Assembly: GCA_002505775.1 (NCBI GenBank) | Contig: DAVY01000006.1 | Location: 17,156-81,155 of the forward strand | Length of the DNA stretch: 64,000 bases | Origin: Euryarchaeota archaeon UBA130 | GTDB lineage: Archaea; Thermoplasmatota; Poseidoniia; Poseidoniales; Thalassarchaeaceae | Direction: 5' to 3' | Part shown: positions 36,221-45,244 of the stretch, in pieces | Position numbering within the stretch: position 1 is the stretch's first letter | Layout: each line of letters opens with the position of its first letter | The notes under the pieces: generated by a model | Told to the model about the DNA's origin: nothing | Database searches by the model: none | The model's input: the letters and a program-made list of their open reading frames with translations, nothing else | Position numbers and translations under genes: made by a program

Positions 36221-37378
36221 ATGAAACTCGGTATTCTCAAGGAGCCAGAAGGAGAAATGAGAGTACCAATTGTACCTAACTCAATACCCAAACTAGTCAA
36301 GTCTGGTCTTGAGGTGATTGTTGAGAATGGGGCTGGTGACCTCGCAAATCATTCGGATTCTGAGTATGAGAGTAAAGGTGCAAAGATTGTAACCAGGGAC
36401 GACGTTCTCAGATCTGAAGCATTGATATCGATAAATCCACCTAATTTGGACGACATTAGAGAGGGGTGCATCTTGATGTGTGTAGCCGATCCATTCAGAA
36501 ATCCAGATGTTGTGAATAAGGCCATCTCACGTGGAATTACCCTAATCAGTATGGACATGATTCCTAGGAGACTTTCGAGGGCACAATCAATGGATGTCAA
36601 CTCCAGCCAAGACAACCTCTCTGGTTACAAAGCCGTTCTGCTCGGAGCTTCGCATGTTCCCAAAGGAATTCCAATGATGACCACTAGTGCTGGGACAGTT
36701 AAACCGGCGAAGTTTGTAGTTATGGGTAGTGGGGTAGCCGGATTGCAGGCTATCGCGACTGCAAAGAGAATGGGCGCAGTCGTTTACGCATCCGACGTCA
36801 GAAAGTCTGCAGCAGAACAAATTGAGTCCGTTGGTGGGAGATTCATCGAGGTAGAGGGTATGGACGATTTCGAGGATGAATCGGGTTATGCTAAGCCGCT
36901 TACACCAGAGTTTATCCAGAAAGTTAACGATACGGTATGTAAGGTAGCCAGTGATGCGGATGTAATCATTACCACGGCCAGGATATTTGGAAGGCCGGCG
37001 CCGATTACTATACCCAAAAGCGCTGTTGAAGAATTCAAAACTGGCGCAGTAATTGTAGACATGAATGCTGATGTTGGTGGAAACTGTGAGTTGACCTCCC
37101 CCGGAGACATAATCAACAGCCACGGAGTCACAATAATCGGAATAGAGAATTTAGCTGGTACTATACCATCAACCGCCAGTATGCTTTACTCGAATAATCT
37201 TACCAACTTTGTAATATCATTAATGGAAGATGGCGTTATCTCCGTAGATCTTCAAGACGATATTTTAGTTGGCCCACCGGAAGAATCGGATTTCTACGTC
37301 GATGGGATGGGAGGAGTCCTCATTTGCATGAACGGGGAGCTTCATAACAATCAAACTAGACTTGGGGGTATTTTGTAA
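36221..37378 (+). CDS. pntA: NAD(P) transhydrogenase subunit alpha, part 1 (PntAA)
   Basis: Domain I of proton-translocating transhydrogenase, which binds NAD(H). KLGILKEPEGEMRVPIVP opens the alanine-dehydrogenase-like domain; VVMGSGVAGLQAIATAKRMGA is the NAD-binding fold; ADVIITTARIFGRPAP and ENLAGTIPSTASMLYSNNL are family signatures. ATG 36221, preceded by GAGGG, is better than the upstream TTG. The protein is 385 residues, matching the split form in which the membrane part is a separate gene. Its stop overlaps the next start. The enzyme uses the proton gradient to make NADPH from NADH. Confidence 0.95.
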   Translation: MKLGILKEPEGEMRVPIVPNSIPKLVKSGLEVIVENGAGDLANHSDSEYESKGAKIVTRDDVLRSEALISINPPNLDDIREGCILMCVADPFRNPDVVNKAISRGITLISMDMIPRRLSRAQSMDVNSSQDNLSGYKAVLLGASHVPKGIPMMTTSAGTVKPAKFVVMGSGVAGLQAIATAKRMGAVVYASDVRKSAAEQIESVGGRFIEVEGMDDFEDESGYAKPLTPEFIQKVNDTVCKVASDADVIITTARIFGRPAPITIPKSAVEEFKTGAVIVDMNADVGGNCELTSPGDIINSHGVTIIGIENLAGTIPSTASMLYSNNLTNFVISLMEDGVISVDLQDDILVGPPEESDFYVDGMGGVLICMNGELHNNQTRLGGIL

Positions 37379-37698
37379 TGTCCCTGACCCTGACAGCATT
37401 AATTGGCAGTATCACCGTTTTTGTACTGGCAATTTTCCTAGGTTTTGAATTAATCAGCAAAGTACCACCAACGCTCCACACCCCTCTTATGTCTGGTGCC
37501 AATGCAATATCCGGCATCACTATTGTGGGTGCACTTATCCTCTCCAATGCTACATTTAATGGCATGGAAACCTCTTTTGCAGCAATATTGGCATTCCTAG
37601 CCCTTATCATGGCCACGATAAATGTCGTCGGAGGATTCATGGTAACAAATAGAATGTTAGAAATGATTGCAGGTAAGAAAAGAAAGGGGGGTAACTAA
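37378..37698 (+). CDS. pntAB: NAD(P) transhydrogenase subunit alpha, part 2 (PntAB, membrane)
   Basis: Membrane portion of the split alpha subunit. In 106 residues there are three hydrophobic helices (about 5-25, 40-58 and 64-85), with the conserved VPPTLHTPLMSGANAISGITIVGAL, the family diagnostic, between the first and second. It overlaps pntA by one base and is followed directly by pntB. Together with pntB it forms the proton channel domain II. Confidence 0.94.
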   Translation: MSLTLTALIGSITVFVLAIFLGFELISKVPPTLHTPLMSGANAISGITIVGALILSNATFNGMETSFAAILAFLALIMATINVVGGFMVTNRMLEMIAGKKRKGGN

Positions 37699-39144
37699 TT
37701 GGTCGACCCTGTTGTTTGGGATATCGGATACTTGCTTTCCGCTTCGATGTTCATTGTCGGCATCAAGAGGCTTTCGAGTCCTAGGACGGCTCCCTCGGGT
37801 AATAGGCTAGGTGCCCAAGGAATGCTTCTCGCAGTTGTTATTACATTACTAAAAATGCAGTCCGAAGGTATTATTGGATGGGAGTTGATTGTTGCTGGAT
37901 TGGCTATTGGCTCAATAATTGGCTACATCATGGCAACCCGCGTAGAGATGACAGGGATGCCAGAACTCGTGGCTCTGTTCAATGGTTTTGGCGGGGCAGC
38001 GTCAGCTCTGGTGGGTCTTTCAGAGGCATTAAAGAGAATCTCTGATGGAGTTCCGGATCCCGGAGTTGAACTCTATGCCACATGGACTGCTATCGGCCTA
38101 TCAGCATTAGTGGGATGGATTACACTATCTGGTAGCTTAATGGCAATGATGAAGCTCAAAGGTGGATTCTATGTACCGTTTTCCAAGAAAGATGAAAGGG
38201 GAAGAAGCAAATGGATCTCATTTCCAACGTGGGGCCCACCCTGGCTAAATTGGGTCAAAGCCTCTTTGCTACTCGCATCATTGGCCCTGATAATATTGAC
38301 AATTCAGAACCCTGAAGATAAAACATATGTTTACTCTCTTGTTGCTACATCGACTCTTCTTGGTATTCTTTTCGTTCTCCCAATTGGTGGGGCAGATATG
38401 CCAGTCGTAGTCAGCCTACTCAACTCGCTTTCTGGGATTGCAGCAGCTTTTACAGGGTTCGTAATAGGCAACAATGTCTTGATAATTGCTGGCTCAATGG
38501 TAGGCGCCGCGGGTTTGATCTTGACATTCATCATGTGCAAAGCAATGAACAGGGAGCTATTCGATGTCCTCTTCAAGGCATTCGGTGGATCGGGGGAGAA
38601 AGATCAGCTCACCAGAACTAAAGTTGGAAGTGATCCGGAAGAGGTTGCGATGGTCTTGGATGGAGCTCAAAAAGTAATTGTAGTGCCAGGATACGGTATG
38701 GCAGTTAGCCAAAGTCAGCATGCAGTGAAGGAGTTCGCGGACCTTATGGAATCATTTGATTGCGAGGTCCTGTATGCCATCCACCCAGTGGCTGGGAGGA
38801 TGCCAGGCCACATGAACGTACTATTGGCAGAAGCCAACGTACCTTATGAGAAACTAATCGAGATGGACGACATTAATTCTGAATTCCCAGAATGCGACGT
38901 TGCATTGGTGATTGGAGCCAATGACACCACTAACCCTGCCGCTAGGACTGATGAGGGACCATTAGCAGGAATGCCAATTCTAGATGTCGACAAATCCTCG
39001 GTAGTAGTGATAATCAAGAGAAGCCTTTCTGTCGGTTATGCAGGTGTTGACAATGACCTCTTTTACATGGATAAAACAATGATGTTATTCGGCGATGGTA
39101 AAAAGATGATGAATGAACTGAACTCTGCAATTAAGGAGCTGTAA
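37699..39144 (+). CDS. pntB: NAD(P) transhydrogenase subunit beta
   Basis: Beta subunit: about eight or nine membrane helices to residue 300 (SGNRLGAQGMLLAV, MPELVALFNGFGGAASALVG, LSGSLMAMMKLKG, GGADMPVVVSLLNSLSGIAAAFTGF), then the NADP-binding domain III (KVIVVPGYGMAVSQSQHAVKE, YAIHPVAGRMPGHMNVLLAEANVPY, VIGANDTTNPAARTDEGPLAGMPILDV). 481 residues is close to E. coli PntB. The TTG start lies immediately after the PntAB stop. The set is complete, so the enzyme should be functional as an NADPH source. Confidence 0.96.
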   Translation: MVDPVVWDIGYLLSASMFIVGIKRLSSPRTAPSGNRLGAQGMLLAVVITLLKMQSEGIIGWELIVAGLAIGSIIGYIMATRVEMTGMPELVALFNGFGGAASALVGLSEALKRISDGVPDPGVELYATWTAIGLSALVGWITLSGSLMAMMKLKGGFYVPFSKKDERGRSKWISFPTWGPPWLNWVKASLLLASLALIILTIQNPEDKTYVYSLVATSTLLGILFVLPIGGADMPVVVSLLNSLSGIAAAFTGFVIGNNVLIIAGSMVGAAGLILTFIMCKAMNRELFDVLFKAFGGSGEKDQLTRTKVGSDPEEVAMVLDGAQKVIVVPGYGMAVSQSQHAVKEFADLMESFDCEVLYAIHPVAGRMPGHMNVLLAEANVPYEKLIEMDDINSEFPECDVALVIGANDTTNPAARTDEGPLAGMPILDVDKSSVVVIIKRSLSVGYAGVDNDLFYMDKTMMLFGDGKKMMNELNSAIKEL

Positions 39145-39219
39145 ACCAAAGTGATGAACATGTCTCCAAGCAAGCGTTATTTGTCTGCTACCCCTGTGCA
39201 TCAATTAAGGGGCAGTAAA

Positions 39220-40269
39220 ATGACTGGGCTCAAGAGACTATTCGCCGTTTTACTTACAATATCTATCCTCTCAATCCCTGCTGTCGGAATGAGCTCGGGC
39301 CCGGGTTATGAAAATGCAGACGGAGATCCCACTGTGAAATATGGCTGTAATTGCCATAACAATGGCGCGGCCTCAACAAGAGCAGTAGTGATGGTTACTG
39401 GAGTCCCAGTCATGTATGAATTGGGGGCCTCGTATGATATGACAATTAAGGTTGCAGACTCGCTCACATTATCAGGAGGGGATGGAAACACACAAGGTGG
39501 ATTTTTGATGACTTCAGATGGCATAGGAATATTCTCATGGTCAGATGATGAGGAAATTCGCGCTGCTGAGGATGCACCATTGGACATATCGCACTCAGAT
39601 ACTGACTCTGACGGCATATGGGAGATAACTTGGACAGCTCCAACAGAGGACCTAGGACCAGTCCATTTTTGGGTTGCTGGTAACTCTGTCAATGGGGATG
39701 GAGCTCCAGGGGACGAAGACTGGTGGAATATCCTAACATTTACTATCAACGCACCTGGAACAATAGAGTCAAGTGATTCCGGAGCTACTCTTGAAACTAG
39801 AACAGTTTCAGTCGGAGATTATGAAACCCTATTCATAGTAGAGGAATCAGAAGCTCAAAGGGAAGCTGAAAGACAGGAGGCACTATCACACAGAGTTTTC
39901 ACTCAAGGGAATCTATTTTTCTGGACCAGTCTAACCGCGCTCCTTATCGGAGCCTTGGTTCAAAGGGAGATTTTAGAGAGAAGGTATGATGATGGCCCAG
40001 AATTCCTTGCTATGGAGTTGGCTTACCCACAAGCAATTAGAAGGGGCTTAATGGGCATTGGCTCTTTCTGGCTGGCTATCAGGTGGGCCTCTTCCGAGAC
40101 CCAGATTTATTTCCCTCCCCCTGCGGTCGTTAAAGAAGGGACAAAGATGACTGATTTGACTGACTTCCTAATTGGATCCGCATTCCTAGCCAGCGCACTG
40201 TTCGCCTACGGGGTATATAGGACAATATTGGCCGCTAGAAAGGACCCAGATGTCAAGGATCGGCTGTAG
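39220..40269 (+). CDS. Exported membrane protein with CxCH motif (choice-of-anchor-V/Reeler-like)
   Basis: Begins with a signal peptide (LKRLFAVLLTISILSIPAVG). The mature N-terminus GPGYENADGDPTVKYGCNCHNNG resembles the choice-of-anchor V type domain, where a GCxCH element precedes a beta-sandwich (GGFLMTSDGIGIFSW, IWEITWTAPTEDLGPVHFWV). The CNCH is not a standard CxxCH haem site. The C-terminal third has two or three membrane helices (LFFWTSLTALLIGALV; FLIGSAFLASALFAYGVY) with Trp- and Pro-rich loops. ATG 39220 is chosen because AAGGGG precedes it and the signal peptide starts there. It ends flush with tatC. Confidence 0.78.
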   Translation: MTGLKRLFAVLLTISILSIPAVGMSSGPGYENADGDPTVKYGCNCHNNGAASTRAVVMVTGVPVMYELGASYDMTIKVADSLTLSGGDGNTQGGFLMTSDGIGIFSWSDDEEIRAAEDAPLDISHSDTDSDGIWEITWTAPTEDLGPVHFWVAGNSVNGDGAPGDEDWWNILTFTINAPGTIESSDSGATLETRTVSVGDYETLFIVEESEAQREAERQEALSHRVFTQGNLFFWTSLTALLIGALVQREILERRYDDGPEFLAMELAYPQAIRRGLMGIGSFWLAIRWASSETQIYFPPPAVVKEGTKMTDLTDFLIGSAFLASALFAYGVYRTILAARKDPDVKDRL

Positions 40270-41043
40270 ATGTCAGAACAAATGATTAATCTTGAATCAA
40301 AGTCTTTGGAAAATCACTTCCAAGAACTGTACTCACTTGTAAAAAATACAATATTATTTACTTCAATATCTGCAATAGGATGGTCTATAGTTGCCCCTCA
40401 ATTATTGACAGATTGGGTCAATCTATTCAATACCGGCGATAACATAAACCAATTGTCAATCTATACTCCATTCAATTGGATAGAGGTCAAATGGTCCTTT
40501 TCCATAATGATGGGTATAATCACAGCTTTCCCACTTTTCTCAGTAATGCTATACAGGTTCTCTAAACCAGCCCTGTACCCAAACGAGGTTTTTCCAGTCA
40601 AATTAATATTAATTGCAAACTCATTAATGTTACCAATTTCAATATTCCTAATTTGGATATGGGGGGTACCTAATGTGGTAAAATATGCAAACGGACTATC
40701 TCAATTAGAAAATATTAGTGCTAGATATGACCTATTTGAAATCGTCAATTTTGCTTTGGGATTCACGGTTATGGCCATTATCTCGTTTATCCTCATGACA
40801 TCACTCATCTTATCCAGAATTATTGGTGACGTAGACGGGATGTATAATTGGTTGAGGCCCAGGATCATGATAATCTCATTTGGCCTTTTCATTCTAACTA
40901 TGCCATCGGTATTCGAGGGTCTAAGGATTCCCTTGTCCTGTGTAATAATTTTCCTCTCCGACCTTTTAGCGAGATCCTTTCCACTTGCGAGAAATATGAC
41001 CGAAATCATTCAAGATGACACTGCATTGAAAGGTCACGCATAG
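40270..41043 (+). CDS. tatC: Sec-independent protein translocase TatC
   Basis: Protein of 257 residues with six membrane helices (about 28-48, 72-95, 112-135, 158-182, 198-214, 216-232). Family landmarks: HFQELYSLVKNT in the cytoplasmic N-terminus, a helix-2 stretch FNWIEVKWSFSIMMGIITAFP and YRFSKPALYPNEVFP in the first cytoplasmic loop, which is where twin-arginine signals dock. The Glu in NWIEVKW may be the conserved helix-2 acidic residue. It forms the receptor of the Tat pathway with TatA, not seen here. It starts at the base after the CxCH protein stop. Confidence 0.78.
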   Translation: MSEQMINLESKSLENHFQELYSLVKNTILFTSISAIGWSIVAPQLLTDWVNLFNTGDNINQLSIYTPFNWIEVKWSFSIMMGIITAFPLFSVMLYRFSKPALYPNEVFPVKLILIANSLMLPISIFLIWIWGVPNVVKYANGLSQLENISARYDLFEIVNFALGFTVMAIISFILMTSLILSRIIGDVDGMYNWLRPRIMIISFGLFILTMPSVFEGLRIPLSCVIIFLSDLLARSFPLARNMTEIIQDDTALKGHA

Positions 41044-41054
41044 CAGCGACCTCC

Positions 41055-43010
41055 GTGAGATCATTCAAAGTGGTCATTGCCACACTCATACTATTTGGGG
41101 GAATATGGGTCAATCTAAATCCTGATTTAGTCAACACAACATACAATTTCGACGACTCCGACGAAAATCCAAATCTAGTAGGCCTGCAAGAGAATGAACA
41201 TTGGCTAGTGATAAGAGTGGCATTTCCCTCTATGCCACACTCTCTTTCGGAAACGGAATCTCTGTTATTGGGCTCTGGTTCGGCACAGGAATATATTTCT
41301 CAACTATCAGGAGGTGTTTCAAATTTAGAAGTTACAATTTCTGATGAAGTATGGATCTCTGATTTTGAGGAGTCCTACTGGGGAGCTGATTCACAAAACG
41401 AACGTGATGTAGGAAATGGGGGAAGCGGGGTAGATAAATTGGTAGAAGAATCTGCCTTAGATTTACTTAGTGGTATGGACCTCTCTCAGTGGGACATCAA
41501 TGGAGATGGTGTCATTGATAGGCTCCTAGTCTTACATTCAGGAAATGCACAGGAGTCAGGAGGCCCATCCAATTCAATTTGGAGCCATTTCTCAAATCTT
41601 ATGAATCCTGTAAGTGTAGGTCAATGGGAGATTCAGCACTATACAATTTCATCAATGGAATCTGGGCTTGGCACACTTGTTCATGAAATGTTGCATCAAA
41701 TGGGTGCCTACGACTTGTACGATGTCCACTCAGATCTTCCTTCGAGTACATGGAATGGCCTCGGAGATTGGGACATTATGGCTAGTGGTAACTGGAATGG
41801 AAACTCAATGTCACCTGCTATGCCAGGGGCAGCGACCCTAATCACTGTCGGTGGACTCGGAATCATTGAAATCGAAACCTCGACAACACAAGATATTCAG
41901 TTATATCCAATGTCTTCAAAGAATAACAATACGCGTGTTGCTTATATCGAGACCGCTCCAGAAGAAGCTGTTTTGGTAACATACCGTGCCGATATAGGAT
42001 TTGACTCTGAGCTACCCGGCTTCGGGATTATTGTAGAATACCTAGATAAAAATAATGGCAATGTAGATGAAAATACTGTGAATAAAGATCCAAATAATCC
42101 ATGGGTTAAGATTTTGGAGGCTGATGGTGATCAGGCTTTAGTCAGGAATCGTGACACTGGAAGCCCGGGAGACGCGTTTCAGTCAGGAGACTCATTTGGT
42201 CATGAAGGATTCAAAATTAGGGACAATAGAGGAAGATTAGTTCCTTGGCAAATTGAAGTTCAGAGCATAGAATCTGATGTTGCAACATTAAGATTTTCAA
42301 CCCTTGAAAACTACACCGACAGAGTACTGACACCGAGGTCTCCTATTCAGTTAATCGAAGGAGAGAATGCTTATGCCAGTGTGTTTAGCGAGAACCCGTG
42401 TACCCTACTAGTAAACATCAGTACCGATTTAACGGTCCCTCAAGCTACAGAGGTGGAAATACCATCTGGAGAAACTATAATCCCAATAATTAGAGCCTCT
42501 GAAACTTCTGATGATTTAGGTTTAATAACAGGAAAGATAGGTTGCAAAGATAAGAATCCCGAGGACATTAGAATCGAATGGCAGAAGATCGGTCATAGGA
42601 TTGTTACTAAAGAGACAATCCATGTTATTCCATGGAATCAAGATTCAACTATTCAAATACCGATTAACACAAATGGCTATGGAGAAAGAAGCTATGATAT
42701 TGCCATAGAGGGAGCAGTAGATAGAATTGCATCCTCTTCAACTCAAGGGGTTTTTTCTCCAGGGGATGAAATCTTAATGAAGATCGAACCTAATGGATTA
42801 CTGACCCCTGGCATGTATGCAAGGGGAGAAATCGTGATTCAAGATGAATTTTCCGTTGAGCAAAGAATAGAGATTACATTAATTGCCGAATCGCCATTTA
42901 CAGGAGACGGCCTATTGGGCTGGATTTCGCAGCCATCTAATGGAATTCTGGTAATTTCAATTCTTCTGGCATTTAGCATACTAACGGGCAAAAGCAGAGA
43001 TATTACCTAG
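41055..43010 (+). CDS. Secreted M6-family metalloprotease, membrane-anchored
   Basis: Immune-inhibitor-A-like protease of 651 residues. An N-terminal hydrophobic segment is followed by the catalytic domain with the zinc motif HEMLH (His210-His214), GAYDLYD and WDIMASGNWNG, typical for M6. SQWDINGDGVIDRLLVLHSG lies before it. The C-terminal 250 residues are beta-rich, ending in a membrane helix (GILVISILLAFSIL). GTG start. It should degrade extracellular protein, consistent with a heterotroph that feeds on polymers. No canonical twin-arginine signal is visible at its start. It overlaps endA by eight bases. Confidence 0.88.
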   Translation: MRSFKVVIATLILFGGIWVNLNPDLVNTTYNFDDSDENPNLVGLQENEHWLVIRVAFPSMPHSLSETESLLLGSGSAQEYISQLSGGVSNLEVTISDEVWISDFEESYWGADSQNERDVGNGGSGVDKLVEESALDLLSGMDLSQWDINGDGVIDRLLVLHSGNAQESGGPSNSIWSHFSNLMNPVSVGQWEIQHYTISSMESGLGTLVHEMLHQMGAYDLYDVHSDLPSSTWNGLGDWDIMASGNWNGNSMSPAMPGAATLITVGGLGIIEIETSTTQDIQLYPMSSKNNNTRVAYIETAPEEAVLVTYRADIGFDSELPGFGIIVEYLDKNNGNVDENTVNKDPNNPWVKILEADGDQALVRNRDTGSPGDAFQSGDSFGHEGFKIRDNRGRLVPWQIEVQSIESDVATLRFSTLENYTDRVLTPRSPIQLIEGENAYASVFSENPCTLLVNISTDLTVPQATEVEIPSGETIIPIIRASETSDDLGLITGKIGCKDKNPEDIRIEWQKIGHRIVTKETIHVIPWNQDSTIQIPINTNGYGERSYDIAIEGAVDRIASSSTQGVFSPGDEILMKIEPNGLLTPGMYARGEIVIQDEFSVEQRIEITLIAESPFTGDGLLGWISQPSNGILVISILLAFSILTGKSRDIT

Positions 43011-44127
43011 GATTGCTCCACCTGGAATCCGCAGGAGGACGAGAGATTTTTAGAAAATCCCAATCACCAAAACCGACATCTACAGGACAAATCCATTGTT
43101 TGTTTACCCCCGATGCAAGCCTAGAAATTAAACATGCCTTAGCCCATACTCCAACTCTTTTTTGTTCATCCTCTGGGTCATTAATCAGCCATGGCGCGTG
43201 ATCCTGCCCTACTGATCCTGAGTAACACCTCCAAGTGGTCCCGAATTTGAAACCGGACCGTGTATTCAGCCCTCTCTTCAGTAAATTAAGCAACAAACTC
43301 GCTGTGTTCGTTATCCCTATCTCTGAGTTTTTTTGGCCAGGGGAGTAACTCTCTATTTCGAACCGATTCGATGAGTCCCCAAAAAATTGGACCAACTCCC
43401 TTTCAACCCAGTCCAGCTGCCGACCACCCTGCGTAGGTACACCGATAGCCTCGACTGGCCAATCAGTTACTTTTGCGAAAAAGGCCCCTCCAGTAATTGT
43501 TTCAGAATACTCGTAATTGGAGATTTTCAAGAAGTCTTCAGTGGTTGGGGGCTTGAGATTTCCAATTGGATCGACAGTTGAGAGATGGTATGTCACCACG
43601 GAAAGCTCCTCATCAACTACTAATGCCTCTGCAATTCTCCCAATACTCTCTACTTCAGCCACCCAATCAAATAAGTCATTATAGTCAAATTCTTCTTCAG
43701 CTGTATACCATCTAATCTCAGAAGCGGGCAGGTCCCTAGAAGGATGCTTATCGGAATCCCACCTCAGTCCCCACGATTTTTTACTATGGCCTATTCCTAA
43801 TGAATCTAGGTTCCTTCTTAGAACAATTTTATTTCCTGGTGTTCTCAACGCTTCCATGACGGCGTGCTCCATAATCAGTTTGGAGTCAGCATTCAAAGCT
43901 GTCTGCATAAAATCCTCACTAGGGGGGTCAATATTTCTATGGTTTATACAGAATAACATCTCAACCGATGTGAGACCAATTCCCCCCCCTTCCATAATTA
44001 TGCCCAATGCAGACTTATGCCATAGCCTATCTGCCGACTTACCACCAAAATACCAAGTCCCGTTATCGCCCCCCATAACCAACCCTAAAGGCACTACAAT
44101 TTCATCTCCTCGGTCCAGAAATATCAT
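43003..44127 (-). CDS. endA: tRNA-splicing endonuclease (two-repeat form)
   Basis: Removes introns from pre-tRNA. The C-terminal catalytic domain shows the family triad: Tyr302 (TTWRCYSGSV), His310 (GQDHAPWLI) and Lys343 (RLASGVNKQWI). The preceding 230 residues include a degenerate repeat of the same fold and a linker, giving a long 374-residue protein of the two-domain archaeal type (usual length about 300-340). The start ATG at 44127 has no strong Shine-Dalgarno. It is divergent from the PfkB-like gene across 24 bases. The identity rests mainly on the C-terminal 80 residues. Confidence 0.82.
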   Translation of the reverse strand: MIFLDRGDEIVVPLGLVMGGDNGTWYFGGKSADRLWHKSALGIIMEGGGIGLTSVEMLFCINHRNIDPPSEDFMQTALNADSKLIMEHAVMEALRTPGNKIVLRRNLDSLGIGHSKKSWGLRWDSDKHPSRDLPASEIRWYTAEEEFDYNDLFDWVAEVESIGRIAEALVVDEELSVVTYHLSTVDPIGNLKPPTTEDFLKISNYEYSETITGGAFFAKVTDWPVEAIGVPTQGGRQLDWVERELVQFFGDSSNRFEIESYSPGQKNSEIGITNTASLLLNLLKRGLNTRSGFKFGTTWRCYSGSVGQDHAPWLINDPEDEQKRVGVWAKACLISRLASGVNKQWICPVDVGFGDWDFLKISRPPADSRWSNPR

Positions 44128-44151
44128 TTCCCTCCGCCCACTCGTATTACT

Positions 44152-45198
44152 GTGTCAGAATACAACGAAGCAGACTCGCTAAGGTCACTAATTAGATTAC
44201 TACAGCAAGTAGAGGGTACTAGAGTGACCCTAATTGGCGATGTAATGCTTGATAGGTATCATCATGGTTACTCTAATAATCTCAACTCAACTGCACCAGT
44301 TCCAGTCTTGAGAGTGACAAATTCTGAGGAGTCTCCGGGAGCCGCTGCGCACATCGCAAGGGGCTTATTCTCACTGGGCCTTAATGTCGATTTCTATAGT
44401 TCCGTCGGGGATGACGATGAAGGTGATGTAATAATCGAAACACTCTCTTCTGAGGGTATCCAAACAGATGGAATAATCCGAGTACCCGATAGAAAAACCC
44501 TCACAAAAATTAGATTTTATGGAAGTAGGGAGAATTTGCTAGACCAAAGCCAAGTCCTCCTCCAAGCAGATAGAGGCCCACTCGAAGATCTTGATCCATC
44601 AATCAGTGAGAGTCTCACTAATTCTGCCTTTAGCTCCCTATCTTCAAGCCAAGCTCTGGTTATTTCAGATTATGACAAAGGTGTTATCTCTGAATTAGGA
44701 TCTCATAAGCTTATAGAATCGGCAAAGAAATTGGGTATTCCCTGCATAGTTGATCCAAAACTTACCGGATTATCCAGGAGCACCGGAGCCGACATAGTAA
44801 TTTTTGGCATGAGAGGTTTGGAGTTGCAAAAAAGGAGACTCATGACTGACTCCTTGGATGAAGCCGCCTCCCATCTAATTGAGACCTACTCTTGGGGTGC
44901 TCTACTAGTACTGGGGGGCGTTAATGGAGTTACATTACATTCATCGGATGGAACAAAGGTATATTTCCCATGCAGGGCAGACGCACCAAGGCAACAAATA
45001 GGGCTGAACGATGCAGCGGCAACCGCTCTCGCCGCGGCATTAGGAAATGGACTAAATATTGTAGATGCCGCAGCATTTTCCGCTGCCGCCTGTGAATGTG
45101 TACTTTCTGCAAAAGCAAGTCAAGAGTTTGTGGATAGCGATACATTGCAACTCTGGCTGGAAGAGCTTTCATGGAAATTACGTATTTCGGATAGATAA
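44152..45198 (+). CDS. PfkB-family sugar kinase-like protein (HldE/RfaE1 type), altered catalytic motif
   Basis: Protein of 348 residues related to the kinase half of heptose-phosphate kinase. VTLIGDVMLDRYHHG, STAPVPVLRV, ESPGAAAHIARGLFSLGL and VGDDDEGDVI match RfaE1; LVISDYDKGVIS and CIVDPKL follow. The anion-hole/base motif, normally D(T/S)GAGD, reads QIGLND here: the Asp is kept but the preceding GAG is GLN and the first Asp is lost. Substrate specificity or activity is therefore doubtful. GTG start. Heptose LPS kinase would be strange in an archaeon; a nucleotide-sugar or glycan role is only a guess. Confidence 0.8.
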   Translation: MSEYNEADSLRSLIRLLQQVEGTRVTLIGDVMLDRYHHGYSNNLNSTAPVPVLRVTNSEESPGAAAHIARGLFSLGLNVDFYSSVGDDDEGDVIIETLSSEGIQTDGIIRVPDRKTLTKIRFYGSRENLLDQSQVLLQADRGPLEDLDPSISESLTNSAFSSLSSSQALVISDYDKGVISELGSHKLIESAKKLGIPCIVDPKLTGLSRSTGADIVIFGMRGLELQKRRLMTDSLDEAASHLIETYSWGALLVLGGVNGVTLHSSDGTKVYFPCRADAPRQQIGLNDAAATALAAALGNGLNIVDAAAFSAAACECVLSAKASQEFVDSDTLQLWLEELSWKLRISDR

Positions 45199-45244
45199 TC
45201 AATATAACCAGAAGTTCAAAACAAGTAGCAATACGCCGTAGTCC

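Noticed and set aside
36587..37123. Antisense frame of 178 codons in pntA
   Set aside because: It is the mirror of a strongly conserved enzyme on the other strand and has no recognisable domain; typical antisense shadow.
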